This document shows positions 37,652 through 49,973 of a stretch of DNA of 64,000 nucleotides, in pieces. Position numbers and translations under genes: made by a program. How positions within the stretch are numbered: the stretch's first letter is position 1; each line of letters begins with the position of its first letter. Below the pieces are notes generated by a model that saw only the letters and a list, made by a program, of their open reading frames with translations, did no database searches and had not been told where the DNA came from. This DNA is from Oryza sativa Japonica Group (Eukaryota > Streptophyta > Magnoliopsida > Poales > Poaceae). Location: the NCBI RefSeq assembly GCF_034140825.1, contig NC_089038.1:23564001-23628000 (forward strand), in the 5' to 3' direction.

Positions 37652-37950
37652 AGCCGGCTTTATGTGCCCTAGAAGCTTGTAGCTAGTGCTTTGCTACTGT
37701 GTAATGACACCTATGTGGCTGTGATTGTTGTCGGGAAATCTGGGGCTCCCCCGTATGTGAGGTTGCTAGCGATGGTTTTGCAGTCTCGCCTTTAAGCTAC
37801 TCGTAGCAGAGCAGGTGGGGGTCTGTGGAGCCAGGCCTGGTTGGGGGTGGGGGAGCCTCTTGAACTGCTTGGTGGCACTTCCTGTTTTTCTGTTTGCCTT
37901 TTTATTGGTGTTTATTGTTATGGTCAATCCTGTGTCTATATCTTGGTCTC
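37652..37950 (+). other. GF14B 3' UTR region
   Basis: T/G-rich non-coding sequence after the stop is likely 3' UTR. No canonical polyadenylation signal was clearly seen. Confidence 0.4.
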
Positions 37951-38145
37951 TGCTTCAGTTTTTCTGGGGTTTCTTCGCTGTGGGCAACGAACTGCACGCT
38001 GCTTCAGGTTTGGGGGGTTTCTACACTGGGCAACAACTGCGTGCTGCTTCAGTTTTGTGGGGTTTCTTTCTACGCTGGCAACAAGCCAACAACTGCGTGC
38101 TGCTTCAGTTTTGTGGGGTTTCTTTCTACGCTGGCAACAAGTAAG
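37951..38145. repeat. Minisatellite, four units of about 45-56 bp
   Basis: Units start 'tgcttcag' at 37951, about 38000, about 38045 and about 38101. The last two share 'ttttgtggggtttctttcta' and 'cgctggcaacaag' exactly. The first two are shorter and diverged. Confidence 0.85.
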
Positions 38146-38311
38146 GTAGCTGGCTATATTATAGTGTGGACTCTCCACAGAGACGGTGTACCTAGGCCTG
38201 TCCATGCTCGGCGTAGCGCATTCTGTCGCCACTCACCAGAATGCTTTCTGTCACCACTCGGTGTAGCACATTCTGTCAGGCTAATTATCAATGTTACCAT
38301 GAGTATTGTCA

Positions 38312-38427
38312 GTATTATCCGTGAGCGTTGGGTTGACACCGATCAGGAGCACCAAGAAAGTTTTTAGTATTATTATCCGTGCTTGTTGGATTAACACGGA
38401 TCAGGAGGACCAAAAAAGTTTTTGAGC
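38312..38427. repeat. Tandem duplication of about 58 bp
   Basis: 'tattatccgtgagcgttggg' and 'tattatccgtgcttgttgga' open two consecutive units, each continuing with 'gatcaggag' and ending 'aaagttttt'. Confidence 0.8.
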
Positions 38428-38755
38428 TCCCACGAGGCCATCAGCCCATGAGAGAACATTGAACAGCTTGAAAGCTGAATTGACAGAGCGTTGTTGCAGA
38501 CACAGGAAAGCTTTGGAAACTTCAGTTAAGCTACAGCTTTGCAAGTCAAAAGCGAGCTTACACAGCAGGAGCTCACGTGGTACATGGCAGTTACATAAGC
38601 TTAGCTGTCTTACAATTTAGCATTAGCATGTAGAGAAGTGGCCATTTACCTCTACCCAAGCTTACTACTCGTTGAGCATCTAATACAACTTCAGTTCAAA
38701 ATTACAAATTGCATCGAATCTACACTTTTGTTTCAGTAGATAGAGATATCGCACA

Positions 38756-40834
38756 TTATCGTTGGTAGCTTAGTGGCTCAACAGCTGTTCTGAAGAGAAG
38801 AATGTATAACTTGTCAACAGAGAAGTACAAGAAACCTCCCAAGGAGTGAGTAACGTAGGAACCGAAGCTTGTGCCGACAATGCAGTGCCAAGCAGGCCCA
38901 TATGTTGTATCAAATTCCTGTGAGCAAATGAAAGGAACATTTTCAGCCATTGATTGTTAAGGACTGTGAATGCATGTAAGGCCATTGAAGAAAACGTCGC
39001 ATCCTCAAGTGTCCAGCCAACGTAATAGCAAGAGAGCAAGCACACACAAGTAGGCACTATCACTTAGTTCATAGAGAAAAGGTAATAACAAAACAAAGCA
39101 GCAATTTAAGCAGTCACCCAGACAGTGTAACACAACATTAGTTTGTTTAAAGAATGGGGAGATAATGTATGAAAACTTGAAAAGTATTCATGCTTTGCAT
39201 TCACATCAATTACATAGAAGTATTTTTAGGATGCTAGTGAAATGGGGTTCATCATCAGGGTAACGTACTAATATCTTTTGAAAAACTTGATATTCTTGCT
39301 AGAAGTCATAAGGAACAAATCTTTTGCACAACAAGCTGCCAAGCTGGATGCATAATATTTTTGGCAAAAAACAAGCTTGCTGCACATACAGCAAGCAAAT
39401 TCTCTTATTCAACTCTCCAGGATATCCATTTACTTCATAGCTAGTTTATCGTGTAATAAACATGTCAACATTTGGAACTAACTTATTCAAAGGCATCTTG
39501 CCCTATTTTTGCGATTGTATTTTTCCTGTACAGACATAAGTACTTACTACCTGCCAAAATATAATGGTGAATACAAAATCTAATTCAGTAGTTCACAACA
39601 CTCGTAGCAGGGTTCCAATTTCATGATCAATGCTCTAATTACTGACTCTAACAAAGGAAATGACAGAAGGGATAGGTCCGCCTCAGGGAAAGCCATCAGA
39701 TAAAGGTACCAACTGATAATATCAAGAAAGCTCTACCACAAGAAATTCCTTGAAATCCCATTAAAAGGTGATATCAGCTGCCTGATTCCTGATCATGAGT
39801 CACAACTAGTTGTTCACAATTATGCTTGATCACTCAACATCAAATGAGAAACTAGCATATTTACTAATTAAACCAAGCTGGAAAGCTAGCTCTATTGCAC
39901 AGAACCATAAGCTCTCTAGAGCATGTGATGCTTAGTTATCATGATATCATCCATATTCAACTCCGAACATGGTTGGAATTGGAAGTGGTAAAGCACCAAT
40001 AGCAGCAAAGAAATATAACTACTGTCACGTTCTCCAAATCTCACAAATATTCCGCGAGCCCTATAGTGGACCATCTCTCATAAATGAACAAATTGACCTG
40101 GCACCATCCTACTTCCCACTTAATGTAGGTCAACATATCATTCTCATCTAGCTTCACTGCCAACACCAAAGAGCTTCTCGAACCATTCCAGATGCTCCAA
40201 ATTTAGAAGCACGCTTTCCCGAAGTTGGCAGAAAGCTAACATCATTGCTAGTAGAACAAAAAGCTCTAGATCTTAATCTTAAGAGTGTGCAACATATCCC
40301 CCATTTTACGGCCATTTACAAATGATCTAAACAAGTTTCGACCCCGACTTAAACTGATGAACAATTCCGCGACGAAATGAATGGAAGAAATTAACAATGT
40401 GCTAAGCGTAGGATGGATGATACCTTCTTCAGCGCGAGCGCGAGGCGCTTGCTGTCGATCCGCGGCATGGCGGCGGTGGCCTCCAGGGCGACCCGGATCG
40501 CGCGGCGCTGCAGCGCCGGCGGCATGTCCGCCGCCCGCACGCGCACCGCCACCTTCTTCTCCTCCCCATTCCCCCCCTCCCCCCTCGGCACCTTCGCCTC
40601 CTTCTCCTTCTCCTTCTTCTCCTTCGCCGCCTTCACCTCCTTCTCCTCCACCACCTTACCGCCCTTCCCCTCACCGCCACCGCTCTCCTTCGCCGCCACC
40701 TCCCTCTCCCTCTCCCTCTCCGGCTCCGGCTCAGGCTCCGGCTCCGGCTCGGGCGGGTCGGCGAGCTTGGTGCGGCGGACGAGCGAACTGAGGTAGCGGC
40801 TGCGGCGCTCCAGCTCCTCGGAGGCCCGGTCCAT
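38756..40834 (-). CDS. LC8-type dynein light chain family protein with charged extension
   Basis: Exons 40834-40424 and 38917-38756, separated by a 1.5-kb phase-0 intron, encode 190 residues. The C-terminal about 90 residues are a dynein light chain (LC8) domain: MPPALQRRAIRVALEATAAM, RLALALKK then EFDTTYGPAWHCIVGTSFGS, YVTHSLGGFLYFSVDKLYIL. LC8 is a dimeric hub that binds short linear motifs. Flowering plants lack dynein heavy chains, so a hub or nuclear-pore role is more likely than motor transport. The first about 100 residues are a Glu/Lys/Pro-rich extension with repeated EP pairs (PPEPEPEPEPEPE) and KEKKEKEKEAK, probably disordered or helical. The start is the ATG giving MDRASEELERRSRYLSSLVR; the frame stays open upstream in the GC-rich leader. 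Confidence 0.9.
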
Positions 40835-41136
40835 GGAGGTCGAGGTCGGCGAAGATATGCTGGTTCGTCGGCTAGCGGCGGCAGTGGCGAGGGGGCATCG
40901 ACGGTGGCCGGCCGCGCGTGCGGTTCTTGTGTCCGAGGGTGGTGGTGTGTGGTGTGGTGGAGGCCGGCTGGGTTCTCTTGGGGTTTGGCCGGTTGGGGAG
41001 TGAGCCGTTTGGGTTGCTGATCCCTGGAATTCGTGGGAGCGGCTTTTGAGATAGAAAGGGGTTTGGTTTGCTTGGAAGGAATCAAGCTCCAGTTTCTCTT
41101 CTGTTGTCACTGTTGGTAGGTTGCTACGCGCTAGAT
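40835..41136 (-). promoter_or_regulatory. Upstream region of the dynein light chain gene
   Basis: GC-rich 5' leader without a clear TATA box. The TIR element at 41137 lies about 300 bp upstream of the ATG. Confidence 0.35.
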
Positions 41137-42350
41137 TTTGGGTGTGTTTGGTTGCTTGCATTGTTTTAGTCTAGCCCATCTCTTTCATCAAGGCTGAGTT
41201 TGGCCTGGCTAGATAGATACATATGCAACCGTTTAGCGTGAGATTCTGTTTGGTTGCTTGCACCAAAGATACGGTTTGAAATAGATTTTGTTTGGTTGGT
41301 GGTATAGATAGTAGGTATGAGTATTTTCTTTCTTTGAAGGAGAGATCACCTCACTTAGAATTAATAGTGAGAATTCTTACCGTCGAAATAAAAGCGTATT
41401 TATTTATGGTATATATATCAGATTTAATAGTACATGCAAAATATACAAAGCATTGATTTCGGAGCTCCTAACAACAATAATTGAAAACAGTATCGGATGA
41501 GCATATACAGTTGCATAGAAGTACATAAACCATATTTATCAGTGGTTAATGACATTCGGTGGAAAAAAGAAAGAAAGAAAAAAAAAAAGGAGAACAGAGC
41601 TCGCAGAGGAACTTGCCGCCGCCGGTACCTAGCCGCTCGTGCCACCCAGCTAGGCATGTTCGCCGCCGTCGGTGCAGCGAGTCCAGCGGCCGGGAGGGTG
41701 TTGTGGCTACTCGGATCTGGCAGGCCCGAGCTTCTAACCTCTGAATTTGGCGAAAAAAAAAAGGTGAGTAGGAGATGGATTTGAGGTAGCTGTCCGTGGC
41801 GGCGAGGGTGTCCGCGCAGCGACGAGCTCAAGCCGGCGAGGAAGGTGGTGCCGCTGGCGACGGCGACGAGCTCAAGCCAAGCTCATGCTTCGACATCTCT
41901 GTGCAGGTAGATCTGGCAGTGGCGAGCTCATGCCCTCCGGATCCGCCGGCGGAGAGCTCTTGGCGACCCCTTGCTGAAGAAGAGAGGGAGGAGCAGGACT
42001 TGCAGCTAGCCTGATCTGGCCGACGGAGATGGAGATGGTCGTCGCTGGTGGCCATGACCGACGATAGCGAAGAGAAGAGAAGATAGAAGAAATGAGGAAG
42101 AAGGTAGGGTGGTGTCAGGGACCCCATCGTCTCTCCGGCTCTCCCTGCACGCGCGGGTGCGGCGCCGCTGCATGCGTGGAGCCAGGATGAGCAACGAAGC
42201 TCAATTCGGTCGTTCCTGCTCAGCATGGCTGCGAGAGACTTTTTGCATCTGTTGGGCCTGGCTGTGGGACACGTGCAGTCAACCAAACAGTCTACAGGTT
42301 GCATCCGAGATGCGAGCTAGGGACAAGCCAGGCAACCAAACACGCCCAAA
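41137..42350. mobile_element. TIR-bounded non-autonomous DNA element, superfamily unclear
   Basis: The left end is 'tttgggtgtgtttggttgc'; the right end reversed is 'tttgggcgtgtttggttgcc'. 'tgtttggttg' recurs inside the left end (about 41246 and 41289) and, inverted, near 42278. The interior has GC-rich frames without domains. No convincing target duplication was found, so class (hAT, MULE or other) stays open. Confidence 0.6.
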
Positions 42351-42422
42351 TGTGCATTCAGTATTGGGAATGTTTATTTATGTAGAAACGGTGGAGTCCA
42401 TGTCAAAATGTTGTAGTGCTTA

Positions 42423-43219
42423 GGCCTTTCACAGTGGGAGTTACCTAGTCCTACGTGGTGTGTTACCTAGTCTATGTGGCGAAAAAAGTTGGTAGGGCCC
42501 ATAGCTACACTGGGTTCTTCGCATCCCAGGAGAGGAACGAGCAACCTCGCTTAAAAAGTCAGGCGCGGGGCCCACTTTGCGAGGAGATGAGACGTCGCCG
42601 AGGACCGTCGCCGAGGGCGCCGCCGCCGTCCTTCTCTCCTCGCCGCCGGCGGCGGAAAGTGGAGACAAAGCGAGGAGGACAACGACCACGAGCGGCTTCG
42701 TCTCCTCGTCGCCGGCCGAGAGAGGAGGAGCCCAGATCCGCGCCGCCGCCGCCGTCCCGCGCTTGCACCGTCCTCCGCGCTCCAGATCCGCGCCGCCACC
42801 GCCGTCTTCGAGGGCGCCGTCGTAGCTCGGCCCCGAGGACGACGCCACCGCACGGCTCAGAGGACGCTGCCGTCGCTTCTTCGAGGACGACGCCCGGAGG
42901 AGAGGAGAGCCGGCACTGGCGCTGGCGGAGGGAGGAGGGGAGCCACCGCCCGGAGGAGAGGAGAGCCGGCGCCGGCGGAGGGAGGAGGGGAGTCGGCGTC
43001 AGCGAAGGGAGGAGGGGAGAGCCGGCAGGGAGGAGTGGATTTGGGGATTGCGTGACGAGGGAGGAGGAGCCGGTGGGGAGTTGGGACTTGGGAGTTTATG
43101 GATCCCACTAGCAGATATTTCTGAGTCCCACACACGATACTTGCACTGTGAAGAGAGGGTCTTCATCCTAGCTATCATCTCGTGATAACTCACAGTAAGT
43201 GTTTGCACCGTGAAAGGCC
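42423..43219. mobile_element. PIF/Harbinger-type (Tourist-like) element
   Basis: TTA lies on both sides (42420-42422 and 43220-43222). The ends 'ggcctttcacagtg' and 'caccgtgaaaggcc' are inverted copies. Near the right end the related motifs 'cactgtgaag' and 'ctcacagtaag' recur. The middle is GC-rich with a minisatellite of about 60 bp units near 42895-43030 ('ggaggagaggagagccggc'). It has no transposase. Confidence 0.75.
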
Positions 43220-43222
43220 TTA

Positions 43223-43925
43223 CAATACAGAGCTCATAAGCATAAACATGATACGGGAGTACTACTATTAGTGTTGACGTGCTGTCCTCCATTCCACACT
43301 GTCCTGCTCTGTGAGCTACGAATGCCATAAAAGCAAAACTACCATACTGAATCAATCAGTAAGTAGACCTGATTACTCGTCACCAAGGTTAAATCTCTTA
43401 GTACTTGTAGCTCAGAAGTTAAACTGGATTGCCACAATCCGATTAGTGTGCGCGTGGACACTGACCCAGAGTGACACGAGGTGGCCAGCGGAAGTGGACT
43501 TCAATTATGGCTAGGAGCCAGTGGCACGTGGGCCCTGGGAGAACTCAACCTTCCGTCCGTGTACGCGCCCCTGGTGCGTTTGACAAACTGTCGGGGCGTG
43601 CGAGTTGCGACCATCGCAAACCCGCCCCTCGCCGAGTCGCCGTCCGAATCCGGAAGCCGGTGGGGGAAAGGCGGAAAGCATCCCATGCGGCCCCGAGACC
43701 AGCAGAGGATCGCGTCACGCGAATTGGCCGCGGGAGGAAGGAGCTGGACCAAAATCTCACGGCTCCCTACGGATGGAGACGGAAGGGTCGCACGGGCCGC
43801 GTCCTGGCTCGCACAGTCGGGTTCCGCGGTGGAACAAGTCCACTCCGCATTCTTCATCTTTACAACGAGTATAATTGGCATTCTTAAACCGAACTACCAG
43901 AAAATTTCTTTCTATCTTTACATAA
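43223..43925. other. Intergenic
   Basis: GC-rich sequence with overlapping shadow frames on both strands (43471-43969). No domain or splice pattern supports a gene. Confidence 0.35.
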
Positions 43926-45195
43926 CTGTCCAAATTAGATCCCACGATATTGTAGGAGGTTTTGGTTGACGTGGCACCAGAAGGAAAAAAAACTATACAT
44001 ATCACATATGTTAGTGAGACAATATCTTCCTTCTTATCCCTCTATCTCCCTCTGTCAGCTTTGATCGCAAGAGGGGTAACAAGGAGCGGCAGCGGGGAAG
44101 AGTGTAGTAGAGAGGACGGGCAGAATGTGGAGGAGAGTCGCGAGGATGCCTGATGAGAGCGAGGCCGGGCGAAGGACAAGCGATGGGAGCGAGGCTGTGC
44201 TAAGGAAAAGCGGCACCAGAGAGCTCGTCCGAGTGAGACGGCAGCAGTGATGGGAGGTTGGCAACAGGAGGGCTTCGATGGTCCACGGCGGAGAAGAAGA
44301 AGAGGAGTAAGGCGAGGGAATCAGTGAGCTCGAGCTCGCTAGCTATTCGCAGGAAGGAGGCGGTGGCAGTGGACGACTAGAGAGGATGGGACCACGGCTA
44401 TATGCGGCAATGGGGGAGGAGAGGTCGAAGAGGATGTGCCTGGTAGGGGTGGGCTCGCTACTGCCGCCTAGTTGTGTCGGGAAGCTGGAAGGGATGGAGC
44501 AGCCGGGATGGGGACGAAGCGCCACGGCAGTAATGGTGGAACTCGAGCTCAAGTGGTGGTGCCATCACCGTGTCCTAATTTCACATCCTGAGCCGGTTGT
44601 GCTGCCCTCCTCTCTTATCTCTTTCTTTATCCCCTTTTCTTTCTGCAACGGCAACGATGACATGGAGAGGCCGATAGGAAGAAGGATGAAGGGGCGAGGC
44701 GGAGCTGGGACCTCACCAGGAGGGACACTGTCACGACCTCACTAGCGGCGAGGCGGAGCTAGGACAGCGGCGTCGTGGATCGACACTGCCATACGAGATA
44801 TGGCTCCCGAGGATGGGGGCGGCATCATCGCAACCTTACAGGGACAACGGTGTCGGGATCGATGTTGTTATCCAGGATAGGACTCTCGGGGGACGCAAGG
44901 CGGAGTCGTCACAAAAGATGGAGAAATGCGACCGTGGCACCAACCGATGCTACTGATACCGAAAGAGAGCGAGGAAAGGGGGAAGAGAGGTAGAGTGAAT
45001 AGAGGAAGAGAGTGAGGACATATGAGGTCACTTTTGTTTTTACCACGTAGGAGTATAAGTTTAGAACGATGAGGACATATGAGGTCACTTTTGTTTTTAC
45101 CACGTATAAGTTTAGAACGACCACACATTTATATTGCAATAGATCAATGAAACCACACATTTATATTGCCACAGGATCTAATTTAGTCCGATTTC
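43926..45195. mobile_element. Decayed TIR element, MULE-like
   Basis: 'aaattagatcccacgatatt' near 43930 is inverted near 45185, which reads 'aaattagatcctgtggcaat' on the minus strand. Between them lie purine-rich GC-rich text and frames with no domain. Target duplication was not found and the ends are approximate. Confidence 0.35.
45013..45120. repeat. Tandem duplication (57 and 51 bp units)
   Basis: Each unit starts 'tgaggacatatgaggtcact' and ends 'aagtttagaacga'. The second lacks six bases. A further small duplication, 'accacacatttatattgc', follows at about 45120-45172. Confidence 0.85.
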
Positions 45196-47318
45196 GCAAG
45201 TTAGGGTTCAAAAATTTTGATACTATGGCTTAGGGATGCAAACTATTCGTTCCGCGGTTGCGCTAGCTTTATCAGATATTCAGATAGCCCATGCAGCAGC
45301 TGCATCAGATATTCAGATGGGTACTATCGCGCGCGGAGTCCGGCCTTTGTCCAGCATCCTACCACATGAGGGCCGTGCCGACAGTAGATGCATGGAAGGC
45401 TTCGGTTGGCCGGTTGGGTGCAGGAGAAGTTCACGCTCCATGGCAACCTGTCAAAGCACCACAGCGGTTGGGTGGAGGAGAAACTCCACACAGTTCATTC
45501 TACATGGCAACCTGCTGTCAAAGCTGCTACTACTACTACAGACTACGCATGCTCTTGTAATCTGCAGCATTGCGTCCGGGTAAGCACTCATCCAACGCAG
45601 CGTTGCGGCAAAGAATTCAGCCACTTTGCTCAGATATGCCACTCACAAAACAGACTTGTATCAAAATGTTTGGGCGATACAAGTTCCCCTAGGAAGGCGT
45701 TGGCAAGAACAAGTGCTGGAAAGGAAAAAAATGATAAGGCAAGACCATTCATATCAAACAAAATAGGATAGCATAGAGCACGATAGGCTTATAGCATGCG
45801 AATAGCATAAGCAAGATAGGCACATAGAAGTAGATACATATACCGGCGTAGAACTTCCGGGCAACGGCACCAAGAGAGCATGAATAACCTATGCTTAGGT
45901 TTTCAGCAATATATATCAGCAACAAGCATTTGCAAAGTAATTCACTAATTCTAGAAGCTGGGTAAAACCAAGATTCCTAGAGGCAGAGCAAAACCTTGAT
46001 TACCAGCAGCAGTGTAAGACTGTAGATCAAGAACTCCCACAAGCATCAGTAACAATTATATGGTAAGAAAGCTCAAATTCACATGTATCATACCACCAAT
46101 CACAAAGTGGGACTCATCAAGTGAACAACTTTGCACCAAGGGGCATGCAGAGTAAACATGAACTTAATATCAACTCAAAAGCCTAAGAGCTGTCAACCCA
46201 TCTCAAGATTCAGGATGGAAGTTCCACGATAGGCCTTCAAGGCTACAACTACGTTTTCTTGAGGGGAAATAAAAAATCAACTAAAAACTACAAACCAAAT
46301 TGCAGGAAATGCAGGCATGGATTCCTCAACTAAAAGGCCTCCAAGTAGACAAGCAATCCCAAAGTGCATCAGCAGTGCAGATGAAATTCAGCAAAAGATT
46401 TTTGAGAGGATACCAGCCTTCAAGGCTTCAACTATAAAAATCCTGGATAATGCGTGAGGCTACAAACTAAGGGACTACAGTGATATAATACGCCACCCAA
46501 CACTTATGAATACTAAGATCAAAACGCAATCCCAATCAGATTGTACATAAGAGCTTAACACTGATCCTACATGTCATAATAAAATATAAATGGTATCAAC
46601 ATGAATCCAACATTTTCATCATGTATCGATACTATCAGAATCTGTCAGTGCTTCACAAGCATCAAAGAGCTATATATAGACCAAATTTTAGGGATAAACT
46701 CTAACAATAAAATGGACCAAATTAGACAATGTATGCCTAAATCGCATTGTGAAGCTAAAATCAAATATCAAAGCATCAACCGACTATGCACTGCCATTCC
46801 ATATCCAAAATTGACTCCCGTAACACTGGCAAACTCCAGGTTAATTAGATGAGCTACGGGACACGGTTGCTTAAGAACAACAGCATATGAGCCACAAATC
46901 AAAGAATATTATCACCGAAAGGTCAGGTAACTGGTACATGACTATTCGAGATGCCACAGGGCAACTAGATAATCATCCCTGCAAGTGTCAAGGCAGTGCT
47001 AATTCAGCAAGGCAACATCAGTAACCAAAGATACACCCCTGCAATGATAAGAACAATCCATAAACAAGAAGAAGCATAACTAGCATGCGTATTGAACAGC
47101 AACATAAAGCTTAATCAGCAGACAAATCATAAAACATAAATGAGTCTTAGACCCAGAACTTATTTGGATCACAAAGATTAGCACATTCCGTTCAAAGACA
47201 TCCAGACTAAATATTACCAAAAGTAGCAGATAACATAATTCCCCATACCATCATTCCAGTTTAATGTAACACAGAGCGGATGCCTGGGCAACTAAAGGGG
47301 TAAAATTGGAGTGACGGA
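45196..47318. other. Intergenic, possibly with prohibitin 3' UTR
   Basis: No open frame of interest was found. The AT-rich stretch 45.8-47.3 kb could include a long or spliced 3' UTR of the minus-strand prohibitin gene, but no splice pair was fixed. Nothing else was recognised. Confidence 0.35.
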
Positions 47319-48173
47319 TCACCGGCCGAACCCGGCAGCGTTGAGGCCGAGCAGCATCCGGCCATTGTCCCCAGCAGGAACGTATGCAACATTAGGAGAA
47401 CGGGCCAGCTCGGCAGCAATCTCCCTGGCCGCCTCGATCCTCCTCAGCTCAATCAGCCCTGTCCCAGCGGCGGCGGTGGCCTCAGAAATGAGCCGCGCGG
47501 ACTCACTCTCTCCCTCCGCGCGCACGATGGCCGCGCGCCTCTCCTGCTCAGCCTTGGCCACGAGGAACTTGGAGCGCTCGGCCTCCTGCTGCGCCACCTG
47601 CTTCTTCTCGACGGCCTGCGAGAACTCGATGCCGTAGGAGAGGTGGGTGATGGCGACGTCGTCGAGGATGATGTTGAACTCGCGGGCGCGGCGGATGAGG
47701 GCGTCGCGGACGAGGGCTGAGACGTGGGGCCGCTCGGTGAGGAGCTGGTCGGCGTTGAACTGCGCGACGACGGCCTTGAGCACCTCGTTGCCGATGGAGG
47801 GGAGCACCTTGTCGTCGTACTCGAGGCCGAGGGAGGTGAAGATGGTGGGGAGGTGCACGACGTCGGGGCGGGAGAGGAGGCGGAGGGTGAGGTTGACCAT
47901 CTGCAGGTCCTTGGTGCCGGAGTTGGAGGAGAAGTTGTGGGGGCGCGTGCGGATGTCGAAGACGAAGGGCTTCTGGAGCCACGGCACGAGGAAGTGGGTC
48001 CCCTCGCCGACGGTCTCCGGGAGCACCCCGCGGAACCGGTCGAAGATGACGGCGCGCTCGCCGCCGTCGACGGTGTAGAGCGACGCCGACAGGAGGGAGG
48101 CCGCGGCGCCGAGCCCCGCCGCCGCCTTGGCGATGTTGGTCAGGAACGACACCGCCGCGGGACCGCCGGCCAT
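47319..48173 (-). CDS. Prohibitin (mitochondrial inner-membrane PHB)
   Basis: A single uninterrupted frame of 284 residues. Prohibitins form ring complexes of alternating PHB1- and PHB2-type subunits in the inner mitochondrial membrane, where they stabilise cristae and respiratory complexes. An N-terminal hydrophobic anchor ([19 protein letters not shown]) is followed by the SPFH/band-7 domain: [60 protein letters not shown] and [20 protein letters not shown]. The C-terminal coiled coil is [20 protein letters not shown]. The sequence fits the PHB1-type (yeast Phb1, Arabidopsis PHB3/PHB4) better than the PHB2-type. The start is the first ATG and gives the standard family N-terminus. The GC-rich coding sequence has no intron in the coding part. 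Confidence 0.95.
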   Translation of the reverse strand: MAGGPAAVSFLTNIAKAAAGLGAAASLLSASLYTVDGGERAVIFDRFRGVLPETVGEGTHFLVPWLQKPFVFDIRTRPHNFSSNSGTKDLQMVNLTLRLLSRPDVVHLPTIFTSLGLEYDDKVLPSIGNEVLKAVVAQFNADQLLTERPHVSALVRDALIRRAREFNIILDDVAITHLSYGIEFSQAVEKKQVAQQEAERSKFLVAKAEQERRAAIVRAEGESESARLISEATAAAGTGLIELRRIEAAREIAAELARSPNVAYVPAGDNGRMLLGLNAAGFGR

Positions 48174-49970
48174 GGCGCTCTCTCGTCTTCCGGGGGCGGC
48201 GGCGCGGAGGGATAAACCCTAGCAGAGAGAGAGATTGAGAGAGAAGTGGGGGATTTGGTCTCGCCGCCGCTTGGGGGGTGGGGAGGATGGGTGTGGATCT
48301 GATGAGGAGGAGTGTGTTTTTAGTGGGTTTTGTGGGGAGGGGTTTATTTCTTGGGAGAGAAGAAGGTGCGGCCGGTCCGAGTGTATGACAGGTGGTGGCC
48401 CATTGTCTTTTTCTTGGTTTGGAGCAGAAGAAAGAAAACTTGCCGTCTTGTGTTTCGACCAGAACGGGCCGTGCGAAATTCGAAGACCGTGTAATGGGCT
48501 CGTATTTGGACCAGAACGGCCGTTATAAATGGGCTCAAGCTCGCTGATAAGGCCCAAGCCTTTCACGGTTTCACCCAACTCGGCGCATATTCCCGCAGGT
48601 GGGATGGAGATCGGGGGAGCAGTTCTACTTCTCCGGATCACCGACGCGCTCGCTAGCTAGTGCCGTCTCGCACGCGTGCCGTCAAGGTGGCCGGCCGAAG
48701 CGCGGGCAAGCGCACCACCGTGCAGTGCAGTGCAGTGCGATTCTGCAAAGCGAACGCGAAAACGCGCATGCGGGGGCTCGCATAGTCGCGTTGCAACTGC
48801 AGAAGCGGTTGCGAGCGAGGCGACGCGGCGCGGCGCGGCATGTGGTGGTACGCACTCGGCGAGCTAATTAGTGCAACTGCCGAGGCCGGACGGGACGATC
48901 GAGCGGTCTCCTCTCCGTCCGTCCGTCCGTCCGTCCTGACGTGATCCTTTCGTCCGGGCCACCTAACTGGCCGGAACCCGGGGACCGGGCGCAACGAAAA
49001 GCGCCCGGTTGATCGATCTGCCCTGCACTCTACTGCTCTCTCTGGTACGGGCAGGGGTGGGCACTGGGCAGGCCCGCATCGCGTCAATTCTAACGCGCAC
49101 CACGACGCTTGCCTGCTTTACTCCCAACCAAAGTGTTCTCTTCAATGCGCCGCCTTCATCTTCATGTGCCTCCCCTGATCCCCTCCCCTAGCACCACCAT
49201 TACCCCTACAGCGTCACGCCCAAATCCTGAAATCTAGCGATCAAAACCGGACAGAAAAATGGACATAACAATGGGGCCTTGTGTGGGGATGAAAGTGTAG
49301 TAGAGCTGAGGCAGGCAGGCTCATAGCAGAGCTACTATTGCTGCCGAAAGGCGTGTCTCAGCTCAGTGCACACATGGATTGCAAATGGGTTGGATGGATG
49401 GATGGATGAATCGCTGCTCGATCGCTGGCCGAGCTGTTTTCCAAGGACCGGCGGCCAATAATTCACGTCACACATTATTGTTCAGAGAATAGCCCACTGA
49501 TTATCATTCCTTCGTGCTCTAGTAGTGGGGGCAGCGGTGCGAAGCGACCCCGGCCGGCTCGAGTGATCGATCAGCCTCTCCTTTTATAAAAAGAGCACGA
49601 TGACAACTAATGACAGGCAGGGCGTTGCATGATCCACAACCATATTGATCTTCCTCTCTTCTCGCCCTTTATTTTGTTCGGGCAGGTTAGGATTCTCTCG
49701 GGCTAGCTTGCCCTTTTAAAAAAAAGTTGGGATTCTCTCGGGGCTAAACTAGTTGTGCTCGGCAAGTACGTACGAGCAAGGCACGCGGCGCATTAACGCG
49801 TTGTTTTGGTTGGAGCAGTTCGTATCTTCGGGACAACGCCTCTTGATGTGCTGCCAACTCGTAGCCATGTTCTTTGCTGTTGCTTGCTCGCACAACTCTT
49901 CTATAATCCTAGTCGCACATTGCAATATAGAAAGGGGGAAGCGCACCAAATTGACATTAGTTAGGGGTAT
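48174..49970. other. Intergenic, prohibitin promoter side
   Basis: The leader next to 48174 contains 'aaaccctag' and CT-rich runs typical of housekeeping promoters (telo-box-like). A (cgtc)n microsatellite lies at about 48914-48935 and (gatg)n near 49391. No gene was recognised. Confidence 0.4.
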
Positions 49971-49973
49971 TTA

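Noticed and set aside
37951-38427. Tandem repeats considered as a CRISPR-like array
   Set aside because: Units are contiguous without unique spacers and the genome is a plant's.
43471-43969. Overlapping frames of 126-162 codons
   Set aside because: Low-complexity, mutually overlapping and without splice or domain support.
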